DNA of 64,000 nucleotides, taken from the NCBI GenBank assembly GCA_963281255.1, contig OY725498.1, positions 1,178,001-1,242,000 on the forward strand, read 5' to 3'. Numbering within the stretch: position 1 is the first letter of the stretch; each line of letters opens with the position of its first letter. The notes under the pieces are model-generated. The model did not search any database. It had not been told where the DNA came from and saw only the letters and a list, made by a program, of their open reading frames with translations. A program made the translations under genes and the position numbers. The stretch comes from Aphrocallistes beatrix. Lineage: Eukaryota; Porifera; Hexactinellida; Sceptrulophora; Aphrocallistidae. Below, piece by piece: positions 53,888 through 64,000 of the stretch.

Positions 53888-55992
53888 ATGGAGTTGGAGA
53901 ACATAGTCGCTAACACGGTGCTGATGAAAGCGAAGGAGAGCACGCGGGATGGGAGGGGAAGAAGCAGGAAGTGGAGAACCATGCTGCAATTCTCCGAACC
54001 CAGCGAGTGTGAGGACGTTAGGCAAAACCTGGAGATGAGTTATCAAAATATCGTCGAGCAGCAGCCTATCGGAGAGAAACTGTTTGAAGAGTTTTGTATG
54101 GAAGACAACCTCTTGGGCGTCTGCTGGGACTTCATTCGGCGGTTGGAAGACTATCGAGCACTTCCAAACGAAAAGCTCAAATACCGCGCTCGGGAATTAT
54201 TCGAAGAATTCCTACTCCCCACTTCTAAACCTGAGCCCCCTGTTTCCCCTACAGTCCCTGAATCGGTCCTGAAGGATAGTGAGACCCTCAGCAACTCCGT
54301 GGCAGAGGCAGGCGCTACCCCATCCCTCCAATCCCATTCTCTTTTAGAGGTATTTCGACTTGTACCACAAATGCAATTACGTATCAATATTCACTGCATT
54401 ATAGAGCAAAATGAAATACTAATGCAATATTCCGCCGTAATCCTAACTTGTTTGTACATAAAACGGTGTTGCACGAGCAAGTATAAACACATAGAAAATG
54501 AGTGAAGTACATATGATGATTTTCTGGAAATGAATCCTTTGATACTGATTTATTTCGCAGAATTTGTTGTTTATGCATTATTAGAGATGATATGCAATAG
54601 CCCAAAATAGAAATATTTAAAATTGGCCCAACTTTTTTGTATTTTTCTGACTTGTCTTCCAAACAGATTTTGCCGAGTGAAGATGTGGAAGAGGTCGAGA
54701 AGAGCATTTCAGAGCGAAGCCCAAGCAGCTGTGCGTTCGACAAGCTAGAGAAGACTTTGAAGGAACACTTCGTAGGAGAGCCGTTCCACCAGTTCCTGGA
54801 GAGCAGGTTCTTCCTCAGGTTCCTGCAGTGGAAGCACTTGGAGAGACAGCCTGTCACGGAGGAGAAGTTCCGATTGTTCCGTGTCCTCGGCAAGGGAGGC
54901 TTCGGAGAAGTATTCGCGTCGCAATCTAAGATCTCCGGCAAGATGTACGCGATCAAGAAACTGGAGAAGAAACGCGTCAAAAAGAAGAAGGCTGAAGACC
55001 TGGCACTGAACGAGCGTAAGATATTAGAACTCGTGGACTCTCTCTTCGTGATAAACTTAGCCTACGCGTACGAGACGAAGGACAGCCTGTGCATGGCGGT
55101 GACTCTGATGGGGGGAGGGGAGCTGAAGTACCACATCTACGAGATTGGGCACGCCGGTCTGTCGATGGATCGAGCAGTCTTCTACGCTGCGGAGATAGCA
55201 GCCGGACTCGGCCATCTCCACGATAAGCGCATCCTGTACAGAGACATGAAGCCTGAGAACATCCTGCTGGACGAGAGGGGGCACCTACGGATATCCGACC
55301 TGGGGCTGGCCATACGCATCCCCGAAGGTTCAAAGGTCAAAGGTCGCGTGGGGACAGCAGGGTACATGGCACCGGAGGTGCTAAAGAACGAGGCGTACCT
55401 CTTCTCGGTTGACTGGTGGGGTCTTGGCTGCGTGATCTATGAGATGATCGCCGGGAAGCCTCCGTTCCGAGATAAGAAGGAACGGGTGAGCAAGGACCTG
55501 CTGGACGAGAGGGTGCTGAAGAAACCGCAGCAGTACAACACGAAATTCACCCCAGAGGCCAGCCTCATCTGTACCCACCTCCTCGAGAAAGACCCCTCTG
55601 CTCGTCTCGGCGCCGGGAAGCGAGGGAAGCTGGACGTGTTCGAGCAGCCCTTTTTCCAGACCATCCACTGGCCGCAACTCGAGTCTGGGAAGATGGAGGC
55701 CCCCTACGCGATCGACCCTCGAGCCATCTACGCCAAAGATGTGATGGATATTGACCAGTTCTCCTCCGTGCGAGGGATCGGCCTAGACGAGACAGATCAG
55801 AGGTTTTATGAAAAGTTTGCGATCGGAGCTGTCCCATACGCCTGGCAGAAGGAGGTGATTGAGACGAGTGTCTATGATGACTTGAACAAGTTTGGAGAGG
55901 ATGGCTCTCTGATGCCAATCTCATATAATCGAAGGACAGGTGACTCCAGCTGGAGATCTTTGTGCTGTTGTTTCTGTGATTCCCAAAACTAA
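53888..55992 (+). CDS. GRK5: G-protein-coupled receptor kinase, GRK4/5/6 type
   Basis: It phosphorylates activated GPCRs to recruit arrestin. Exons 53888-54349 and 54667-55992 join in phase 0 (317-bp intron) to give 595 residues (human GRK5 590). The N-terminal MELENIVANTVLMKAKE is the diagnostic receptor-docking helix of GRK4/5/6. The RGS-homology domain spans about 50-185 (CEDVRQNLEMSYQ to GEPFHQFLESRFFLRFLQWK). The AGC kinase domain has RVLGKGGFGEVFA, MYAIKKL, YRDMKPENILL, SDLGLAIRIPEG (GRK-type DLG) and GTAGYMAPEVL. The C-tail FSSVRGIGLDETDQRFYEKF is the AGC hydrophobic-motif region. A Cys cluster near the end (SLCCCFC) suggests palmitoylation, as in GRK4/6. GRK5 is a subfamily label only. 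Confidence 0.94.
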
Positions 55993-56790
55993 AGATTAAT
56001 GATTGGTCCGTAGATCCTGGTTTTACCTCCGATAACATATTCTAATTCTGAGTTTTATAGCGCTCTATCACCATTACGTAGTAGATACAAATACAGTCAT
56101 TTCATGTGAGTAGCACATGTTTGTATATTTCTTTTTATAATGCTCTATTTTTAACTACAAATTATGTTGCTAATTATGTGAGTGACGTATACATTCATAA
56201 ATATGGTTATTACTGTCAATGTGTTGTTATAAAAAATAATTCTTATTTAGTTAAAATCGAGACCACAAAATCATGGAAATCGATGTAGGTATATTTCTTT
56301 GGTTCACTTGGAGTGGAGACTAATTTTTAGTGTGCTTCCTATGCATTGTATAGGATGTATGATCCTATAGTATAGGTGCACAGTTCTAAAATGAGTGCTG
56401 GTGTCCGGCCGGCCGTATTTCGTCTCTTACCAAGAGTTTGAAAGATGATCACCTGAAATTGTTTGTAAAGCTGCCTCTATATATGGATATTTGCACATAT
56501 CCCTTGGATTATTTGTACATGCTAAATCACCGTGATTACACAGCATTTTGTGATTTTATTTTTAATTATAACTCAAACTATTCGATATAACAATTCCAAA
56601 TTCATACCAAAGGTACACTATGGATGTTTCCGATTAACACAGCAAAAATCTGGATAAAATATTCAGTATGGATATTCCTGCAAAATTATGCTGGCGTCAT
56701 CATGATGGCGTCATGGGGACACATAAATTAGTAAAGCCACATCTATCTTAAAGTATGCCATACATTTATTAGTGGCGCAAAAAAGAAACG

Positions 56791-56885
56791 CAGACGGTGG
56801 GAGTGTGTTCCTCTTGAGTGATGACGCTACATAGATGTCGCGTCACCATCTCAGGAAATGTGGAAGCACACTTCCATCCTGTCTG
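56791..56885. mobile_element. CAGAC-type MITE, copy 1
   Basis: 95 bp with ends CAGACGGTGGGAGTGTGTTCC and (complement) CAGACAGGATGGAAGTGTGC. A second copy lies at 59262-59355 within an ADPRH intron. Confidence 0.75.
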
Positions 56886-56893
56886 TGGGCATA

Positions 56894-57210
56894 TATTTAA
56901 AAAGTAAGTAGCGCATGCAGCGCATTGCTAGTGGGAAGGTATGTAAAATTGTTGCTTGGCATAAATGTGATGAATGAATGCAATTTAATAACAGAATAGG
57001 CTTTTAATTTGCAGACTATTATTTAACCAGCCTTTTCACCCGTCTTGTCAAAATCAACTAGGAAATATAAGTCTCTTTAATTCAACTTTATATCTAGGAT
57101 TGTTCCGCCTTCACATTCATTTCTTTCACCTTCATTAGCAAAAATGCCTAAGTTCAAATACAGCGCATGCGCTACTCAAATGCAGCGCATGCGCTACTTA
57201 CTTTTAAATA
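56894..57210. mobile_element. MITE with GTAAGTAGCGCATGC inverted ends
   Basis: TATTTAAAAAGTAAGTAGCG plus CATGC at the left faces GCGCATGCGCTACTTACTTT plus TAAATA at the right. AGCGCATGCGCTACT also occurs a second time just inside the right end. About 317 bp, non-coding. Confidence 0.7.
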
Positions 57211-57341
57211 GCTCCTGTGGGGGGCTTTTTTTTAAACTGTGTGGCTTCCCGACCTTTTCACTGTCTATCTATTATTGGTTTTGAGAGTATCAATTGGGGG
57301 TTTTATAGTGAACTGTGTTAGATTTATTTATATTTAAAGAG

Positions 57342-60300
57342 ATGGCTGAAGATAAACATGTTAGTTTTGATCCGCAAACGAAATCTGAGGATGCGGATTT
57401 GCGAAAAGATCCTGCGCAGGATGAGTTAGAAGATATGGACACCTCCAGTCCTGAACACGATTCCTCTTGCAGAAACATGCTACAAGAATCTTCTCCTCCT
57501 CCAATGCTAGAGAGGTACAGAGCTTGCATGTTGCTAGCGGGAGTGGGGGATGCCCTCGGGTATAATATGGGGTATTGGGAGTTCTGTCCATCAGGTCCCA
57601 AGATTATGAACGTTATTGCTAAGAAGTATGAAGGAATAATTAATCTCAAACCTAAACAGAAGTCAAAGTTCATGCTGTCTGACGACACCATCATGCACAT
57701 CGCAACTGCTGAGGCATTACTCAGTGAGTGGAGAAGTGATTTCGAGTTGTTTCTTCGAATAGCACAGTGTTATGTAGAATGTATGCAAGACATGTCGGGG
57801 AGAGCTCCTGGAGGAGCCTGTTTGGGTGGGACGTGGGAGATAGCTAATAATCTGCGGAATAACAGATTTGATGAAGAAAATCCTCCCTACATCATCCAAT
57901 ACGGGATATCGAAGGGAGGATGTGGGGCAGCAATGAGGAGTGTGCCGATAGGACTTCTCTATTGTAAAGAAGACCAGATGGATCAGTTGATGAAGGTATG
58001 ATGTTAGATATTATTTATTTTTGCAAACATTTGCATGAAATGTACCGATTCAAAAAGAAATGAGCCTTGATTCTATTGTCCCCCAGCTACTAAGTAGGAA
58101 TGCTTTTTTAGCAATAGGTTAAAGCAAAAAGATTGAAATTTTTTGCATTAAATGTGAATGTTCATCGTTTTTCAGAAATATTTCATACATTAGGATGACA
58201 ATTGTTAGCAATTTTAGATGGATACTTTACAGAACCCCTATCAAGTAATTCTAATATTGAGAAATCCGTGTATCATTATAAACTTGAATATATTTGTTAA
58301 ATAAAAAATTATCGCAGTCTCGAACATTCTGTGGAAAATGCAAAAAGAGACGACCCAGGCAGGATTCGAACCTGCAATCTCCTGATCCGTAGTCAGACGC
58401 GTTATCCGTTGCGCCACTGGGCCATATCTATAAATATCTCTATGCATCATATAAAATTTTAAAATTTGTGAGTTTTTGTGCATTTTAAAAAAACTAGCAG
58501 CATACGTCGATTCGCACATATTCCTTGGATATTCTATACAGCTTATGTTAAATATTCATGATCTCTTAGCATTTTGCTGTATATTTTCTCCTTTTGCTTT
58601 AAACTATCCAACATGGATTTTGAGCCTATGCATGCCCCTTATCTTCACTTTAAGAATTTGGAACCACATGGTTGCTACTGCTAATTCATCCAGCTTCCTG
58701 GTAGGTATCGATTGAGTCAGGCCGAATGACTCATCACCAGAGCACAGGCTTCCTCGGCTCTCTAGCCACAGCTCTGCTCATACATCTAGCAGTAAGAGGC
58801 GTTCCCCCACTCAGCTGGGGGAGAGTAGTCCTGGAACAGTCCCAACTAGCGCTTAAATATTGCAAGGAAAACGATCGCTATCATAACAGTTATGGCGACA
58901 TATCTCAGGACTGGGGATACTTTCAGGAGAAATGGACAGAATACTTAATGAGGAGGAACATCTTTAAGGAAGATGGACCGATAGACTTTAAGAATGACTA
59001 TTGGAAAGATGGCGATCCACAGACGCCTTCGTACGAGAACCATGATGACTTCGTCCGCGAGGTAATTTTGTGTGCCTCCCATACAATTGTATTATAGCGA
59101 AGCCTCTACACTAATTGTTTGGATGGCCACTATTGAATGAGTAATGATGATTCGGCCGTGGTCACTCCTGACCAGAGTTTAAAAGATTTTTTTGTGAAGC
59201 ATCGTGAAGCGACCGAATCCAAAGGACTCATGATTTATAAGATGTGTGAAAAAAATCCTCACAAACGGGATGGAAGTATGCTTTTACATTATTAGGATGA
59301 TGACGCAATAATTGTGTCATTATCCAATGTTGGAAGCACACTCCCATCCTGTCTGTGTGGGAGGGCTTTACTTTGTGTCTATGCAGTGTGTCCTTTATTC
59401 ACTAACCCTTTACTTTGAACAATGCTTGCACAATATGATCAAAGCTTTGTCGTTGAGTTCTAAGCACTGCGTACTTGCCTATGTACAATGCGTGAAATAC
59501 TGAGAATAAATTCATGTTTAATTGATTCGTTGCTTGGATATTTGACATCCAAATGATTCAACGACTACTCGTCTAGGTATCATACTCAGGTTTTGGGGGC
59601 AGCAGTGGACACGACGCTCCCATGCTCGCATACGACGCAGTCCTCTTCGCTCTGAATGCACGAGAGAAGGAAGGTAGGACTAAAGCCTGGGAGATGTTAT
59701 GTACGTATGGTATGTTCCACTGTGGTGACTCTGACAGCACTGGGATAATCTCGGCTGCTATTTGGGGTGCAATGCATGGATTTGAAGCCTATGAATCTAA
59801 CTACGAAGATCTCGAATACAAATACAGACTACTGTCATTGGGAGAACAGTTATATTACAAAAGTGAAACATTAGTTGGGAATGTTGGAAACTTTGAATCG
59901 AAAAATACTGTTGAAGATATTGGAAAGGATTCGGAGTTATTGTCAGCTGAGAATAATCCACCAAATATTTTACCAGATCCTCCCTCGGAAGAGGAGTTAA
60001 AGGCTACCAAAAATAATGTAGAAGCAGGTTCCATTGTACCACTAGAGGGAAATGATGAGTTAAATGAGACTAAGGAACGTTTACTGTCAATGGAAAGAGA
60101 TTCACAAATAGGACCATCTGAAAATACCCCATCAGGCCCTTTAGAAAATCCTGCATCAGAAGAAGGATTAAAGGCTCTTGCAGATTCTACTGAACCTCGA
60201 AAAGAAATTGGTCAGTCGGATGGAACTGAGAGACTTTTGGCGTCAGTGGAGAGTGATTCTTCACAAATTGGACCATCTGAAAATAACCCATCAGGCCCTT

Positions 60301-60497
60301 TATCAAATCTTGCATCGGAAGAAGACTTGAAGGCTAGTGGAGACGATGTAAAAGCAGACTCCACTGAACCACTAAAGGAAATGGGGTCAGTAGGATCTAA
60401 AGAACAATCGTTATTAGTGGAGAGTGATTCACAAGCAGGAGCATATGAAGATAACCTTTCAGATACTTCGACAGATATTCTACCGGAAGTGATTTGA
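57342..60497 (+). CDS. ADPRH: ADP-ribosylarginine hydrolase (ARH1) with acidic repeat tail
   Basis: ARH1 removes ADP-ribose from protein arginine. Exons 57342-57995, 58705-59061 and 59577-60497 join in phase 0 to give 643 residues; human ADPRH has 357. The catalytic core, about 56-430, matches closely: LAGVGDALGYNMGYWEF, the metal-binding SDDTIMH, GRAPGGA, KGGCGAAMRS, SIESGRMTHHQSTG, GGSSGHDAPMLAYDAV and GDSDSTGI (second metal site). Extra parts are a 55-residue acidic N-terminus and a C-terminal tail of about 200 residues made of acidic imperfect repeats (GPSENTPSGPL, GPSENNPSGPL; LxSEEDLKA) of about 50 residues. The tail is in the same exon as the catalytic end. Intron 1 holds an antisense tRNA-Arg and intron 2 a MITE. 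Confidence 0.93.
58351..58423 (-). tRNA. tRNA-Arg (ACG), inside ADPRH intron 1
   Basis: A 73-nt cloverleaf on the minus strand: acceptor GGCCCAG/CTGGGTC (one G-U pair), D arm GGCGCAACGGATAACGC, anticodon loop CTACGGA (anticodon ACG, read as ICG), T arm GGTTCGAATCC, discriminator G. It runs opposite to the host gene within its 709-bp intron. Confidence 0.95.
59262..59355. mobile_element. CAGAC-type MITE, copy 2, ADPRH intron 2
   Basis: About 94 bp. The right part TGGAAGCACACTCCCATCCT plus GTCTG is nearly the same as in copy 1, and the left end CAAACGGGATGGAAGTATGC is its inverted partner. Confidence 0.7.
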
Positions 60498-61625
60498 AAC
60501 TCGAAAAAAGGAGTGAATTTTGTGAGAAATTCTGATTATATTTCGGGAGGTTTGTATTTTATATTTTTGTTGTATTAGAGTCGTAATTTAAAATATACTA
60601 CGTATTATTAATTAAGAACGACAAAGTGTCACCAACGCTACAAATAATTAGGGCATATATTTTTCCCCGAATTACTCCGATATTCCGTGGAAAGAAGTTC
60701 TCGGAGCTATTTATTGCTCATTCAATCTCCACCTCAAGTTTTGACGACCTTCCTCAAACATAGGAAATAGTGTGTTTGAGGAATATGGTCAAAAATTGAA
60801 AGGATAAGACGTTGTTAAATTCGTGGCTGCTCGAATGCAAATACATATTATTTCGTAGATCTAATTAGTAAATGTTGGAAGAAGTTTCCCTCCAGATCTA
60901 ATCATAGATATATTCCACTCAGTATTGCAGCCATCGAGTTAATAATTTTTGAAACCTGCTGGTGTGTACACGTGTAATAGTAACAACTTAACATGTCCTG
61001 CTTGTGCATTTGTAATACAGTGGATGCCGGTTATAAGAAGACCGTTGGGAACTTCTTATTATGTTCTTATAACTGGCATAAATTATATGGTATATGTCAA
61101 CCGTTTTCTAGTAGAATGTTCTTATATCCGGCATCTACTGTACTATTGAATAAATAGAGCAAGAAGCAGTTCAAATGATCAGTTAGGTCTATCCATTATT
61201 CCTGTGTGAAATGAGCAAAGATGGATACGTATCGACTATACTTATATGCGATACTATGAAGCTTAGTATTCTGATTTGAGGAAGTATTGTTAAGCTTATA
61301 TCTTGTTAGTTAATTCAATATTTAGCTGCAGATGTTTCGTTATTAATTGGAATAATTTAATTTATATGACTTGTCTAATGTAAGTTTAATTTAATTAAAA
61401 TGGTCATTATTATATCAGCTGTTCCTAATTTATGTATCTGCTGATGTTCCCGGCTCTATTCAGACATTCCACAGGTTCTGTGGGCAATCAGAAAATTTCA
61501 TTATTAAATTTCAACGGTGTAATGTAATAGCATTGTTACAATACCATTCAAGCAACTGTAATTCGAAGCTTAATGGATTGCTATAAAAGTAATAAACGTA
61601 CAATCAATTCAGAGCATATTTTTGA
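60498..61625. other. Intergenic with pogo-like MITE
   Basis: A 1.1-kb AT-rich spacer containing MITE copy 3 (61016-61142). TCAATTCAG ends at 61612, 13 bp before the sulfotransferase ATG, and looks like an acceptor. Confidence 0.6.
61016..61142. mobile_element. pogo/Tigger-like MITE (copy 3)
   Basis: A 127-bp element from TACAGT to ACTGTA with inverted ends GATGCCGGTTATAAGAA and TTCTTATATCCGGCATC, and TA at each edge. Only the outer TACAGT and the general layout are shared with copies 1 and 2, so it is a distinct subfamily. Confidence 0.8.
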
Positions 61626-62885
61626 ATGGATTTGTTATTATGCAAGAATAAGAGATGTGCTGTAGTACTGCTATTTCTTTTAGCCTCTTCATTGCTCTTT
61701 ATTTTCTCTATTGACCATTATGTGAAGTCAAGCGGAGAATTCGGGGCTGAGTTTGGGGCTACAGAGCAATCAGTAGGCAACTCATTTGATAATTTCATAA
61801 ACAAGAGCTGTATTAATCCGAGTTTGGGTAAGAAAGAAAAAACTTCTATCGCGCTACTCAAAGTCCATAAAACCGGCAGTACAACTCTCGCTAGCATTCT
61901 GTACAGGTATGGGGTACATAGAGGGTTAAGCTTTGTAATGCCACAAAAGCCCAAACTCCACCAGTTCTTTCCACAGACCATTGACCAAGCTAGACAGCTG
62001 TTCTATCCTCCCTGTAAAGAAAAGTACGACATACTGAACATCCACTCGAGATACAACGGTAGAGAAGTGTTAACTAAGTATATGCACCGAGATACATTCG
62101 TGATTGCAACGCTAAGGCATCCAGCGGAACAAATGATTTCTTGGTTCAGGTACTATGGTTACTCGAAGCAGCTTGAAATGGTGAAAGTGTCATTTTCTGA
62201 TTACTTAGACAATCCTAAGCAATACAGTCGCAATTTTAGTGGTGGAAATCCAATGGATTTGATGTGGAATGGCATGTCTAATGACATCGGACTTTCTGAA
62301 TTCAACATCCCCAAGGGTCTCACTATGTCACAACTGAAAAATGATCCTGAGCACATGAAAAGTGTAGAAAGATTTCTAGAATGGGCTGAGAGTGAGATCG
62401 ACTTTTTCCTCATCTCTGAAGTATTTGATGAGTCTTTGATATTATTGAAAGATATGTTGAACTGGAAACTGGAAGATTTGATGTATTTCAGTCAGAATGC
62501 TGCTGCTAATAAGATCAATGACGTTGATGATGATCTCAGAGATAAATTGATTCAGTTTTCCTACATAGACTATCTCCTCTATCAGAAAATGTTAAGCAAA
62601 TTCTTGACATTGAAAAGCGAGAAAGAAAAATATATAGAAGAAGAAGTTTTTGAGCTTCAGAAGTTGAACAAGGAATTTTCAGATTATTGTTTGGAAGAAA
62701 TAAAAATTAATCCCAAACTTTACGGAAGTGTTCCAATTCTCGGGAATAAACTGAGGATCGAGCGTGAAAATAACAAGTGTTGTTACGATGCAGCTATGGA
62801 TGAAGCTTCCTATGTGATGTTGCTGAAACAATATATGGCCCAATCCTGTGCAGTAACTGCGAGGGAGACTAGTCCTGGTTCATAG
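61626..62885 (+). CDS. Galactose-3-O-sulfotransferase family protein
   Basis: A Golgi type II membrane sulfotransferase of 419 residues in one exon; the family adds sulfate from PAPS to the 3-O position of galactose on glycolipids or glycoproteins. The membrane anchor is at about 11-28 (CAVVLLFLLASSLLFIFS). The 5'-phosphosulfate-binding loop is LLKVHKTGSTTLASIL; the 3'-phosphate site is ATLRHPAEQMISWFRYYG. Further family features are NIHSRYN, FFLISEVFDESLILLKDMLNW and the late SFIDYL-like helix (FSYIDYLLYQKMLSKF). The acceptor sugar and paralogue cannot be told. AATAAA at 63038 follows 153 bp after the stop. It is unrelated in detail to the HS6ST at 27 kb. Confidence 0.88.
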   Translation: MDLLLCKNKRCAVVLLFLLASSLLFIFSIDHYVKSSGEFGAEFGATEQSVGNSFDNFINKSCINPSLGKKEKTSIALLKVHKTGSTTLASILYRYGVHRGLSFVMPQKPKLHQFFPQTIDQARQLFYPPCKEKYDILNIHSRYNGREVLTKYMHRDTFVIATLRHPAEQMISWFRYYGYSKQLEMVKVSFSDYLDNPKQYSRNFSGGNPMDLMWNGMSNDIGLSEFNIPKGLTMSQLKNDPEHMKSVERFLEWAESEIDFFLISEVFDESLILLKDMLNWKLEDLMYFSQNAAANKINDVDDDLRDKLIQFSYIDYLLYQKMLSKFLTLKSEKEKYIEEEVFELQKLNKEFSDYCLEEIKINPKLYGSVPILGNKLRIERENNKCCYDAAMDEASYVMLLKQYMAQSCAVTARETSPGS

Positions 62886-63037
62886 CATGTCAGCTGAAAT
62901 GTTATTAATTCAACTATTTTATATGACCTGTCACGAGCATGGGCGTAGCGAGAAGGGTATTTTAGGTTAGAGTGGTAGAGAGAAAAGTGACCAGTGGGTG
63001 TAGGTGTTAATAATTTTATAATTGTTTTCCATAGTTT

Positions 63038-63043
63038 AATAAA
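63038..63043 (+). terminator. AATAAA polyadenylation signal
   Basis: A canonical signal about 153 bp after the Gal3ST-like stop codon. Confidence 0.6.
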
Positions 63044-63705
63044 TTATATTATAAACAGCTATTTGTTTACGGAATTTCCCCTGATGCGGCTGGGAGTTTC
63101 TGAAAGGTTGAGAATCCCTGCTCCATGACCCACTCCTATTCTTGACCCACGATTATGGTCTTAGGTCTTATTGACTACAGGTACGGCAATCGAAATACCA
63201 CTTTTAAAGTGCTCCGGTGTAGCTATACCACTTAGTTACACCACGACAAGGGCTTACAGTTCCGGGATTAATTACAGCTTATACGATTTGTAATATTCGA
63301 TACTAAATCGGTTCTAATTAGTAAATGAAGAAAATAGAGATACATACAATTCGTGACAGGATTATATGCAGTGCAGCATCGATTTCGTGATGTGTTGATG
63401 ACGGCGAAGACAAATAATGTTACTTGTTTCGTTGAAAATGTAAACCTTACCCAGAAAACATGACAATGTAACAATAGTATTTAATATACTATTTTACTAT
63501 TAAATTTACTATTAAAACTCGATTAATGAAAAGAAAAAATGATATCATTATATTCTTATTAGACAAAGAGTTTTTAAACTTTTGTCACTTCTAAATCTGT
63601 TGCAGAGGTATATACGTATATACTAAATAAGTAAACCCAATTGTCATTATTGATAAATCTTGTTATTCTTTAACACTGAATCCAAGTAACAATTGAAAAG
63701 GGGAG

Positions 63706-63766
63706 CACGACAACTCGCAACACGACAACTCGCATCACGACAACTCGCAACACCGACAACTCGTAA
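63706..63766. repeat. 15-bp minisatellite, four units
   Basis: Four units of CACGACAACTCGCAA: the first and third are identical, the second ends CAT and the fourth has an inserted C and GTAA. Confidence 0.9.
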
Positions 63767-64000
63767 CAAATCTGATTGGTCAAATTATAAGGAAAGTAAA
63801 TTTATTATTGCAAATTTATCATAAAACTGAAATACGTAATAATGATAATAATAATAGCTAGTATTTCTATACTAGCTTAGTCAGTCCCCATGCTGAAATG
63901 GTGTGCTACACCTCTTAAGAATTCTAGTCTGGGGCGGTGTAGATAGCTCCCAACTAAATGACTCAAGGCATTTTCATTAGCTTGTGACGTTTGCCGTTTA

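Larger units (their letters stand above)
55993..57341. other. Intergenic with two adjacent MITEs
   Basis: A 1.35-kb spacer between GRK and ADPRH. It holds MITEs at 56791-56885 and 56894-57210, together nearly a third of the spacer. No gene found. Confidence 0.7.
62886..64000. other. Intergenic to window end
   Basis: An AT-rich spacer. It holds the Gal3ST polyadenylation signal, a fragment near 63095-63122 resembling a hAT end (AAAGGTTGAGAATCCCTG) without a visible partner, and the minisatellite at 63706. No gene found. Confidence 0.55.

Noticed and set aside
63180-63250. Possible tRNA-like sequence with short complementary parts (GGTGTA/TACACC)
   Set aside because: No consistent D arm, anticodon arm and T arm could be drawn.

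Overview
The window is nuclear DNA of an invertebrate-type animal. It carries animal genes (centriolin, a GRK4/5/6-type receptor kinase, heparan-sulfate and galactose sulfotransferases, a GLUT-like transporter), eukaryotic tRNAs and GT-AG introns, set in AT-rich spacers full of short inverted-repeat transposons. I cannot name the species. The gene set is strikingly intron-poor: 13 of 22 protein genes, including a 6.3 kb centriolin, read as one uninterrupted ORF. The other nine have 16 introns between them, 12 of them in phase 0. Twenty of the 22 genes lie on the + strand.

Layout. 0-12 kb: IMP4 (rRNA processing), a cathepsin-like protease (minus strand), a C2H2 zinc-finger gene, a CCDC33-like coiled-coil gene, tRNA-Phe and a macrodomain ADP-ribose hydrolase. 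13-31 kb: centriolin, a tandem dsRBD-like protein, a LysM membrane protein, a short TTK/MPS1 kinase, heparan-sulfate 6-O-sulfotransferase and a PH/phosphotyrosine/FERM-like adaptor (minus strand). 32-43 kb: a degenerate JmjC protein, threonyl-tRNA synthetase, an SLC2A6/8-like transporter and a 1.16 kb array of a 12-bp repeat. 43-60 kb: a dense + strand run of UXT, GNL1, NPLOC4, EIF2B1, an ARF-like fusion protein, GRK and ADPRH. 61-64 kb: a galactose-3-O-sulfotransferase and a spacer with a small minisatellite.

The genes do not form one pathway. Most are housekeeping (ribosome biogenesis, translation, p97 cofactor, spindle checkpoint, centrosome), with a minority for cell-surface chemistry and signalling. 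Two unrelated ADP-ribosyl hydrolases (a MacroD type and an ARH1 type) lie in the same window.

The points most worth following are: (1) an ARF-like GTPase with P-loop Lys to Arg and switch-II Gln to Cys changes, fused to two copies of a domain resembling a bacterial WTHxxHL/HETxTxFW family; (2) a MITE that inserted into the 3' splice site of an NPLOC4 intron and whose target duplication rebuilt the acceptor; (3) a PH plus tyrosine-motif plus FERM-like adaptor; (4) a JmjC protein lacking its iron ligands; (5) the 12-bp array with signs of higher-order structure. Several MITE families were recognised from terminal inverted repeats and target-site duplications.
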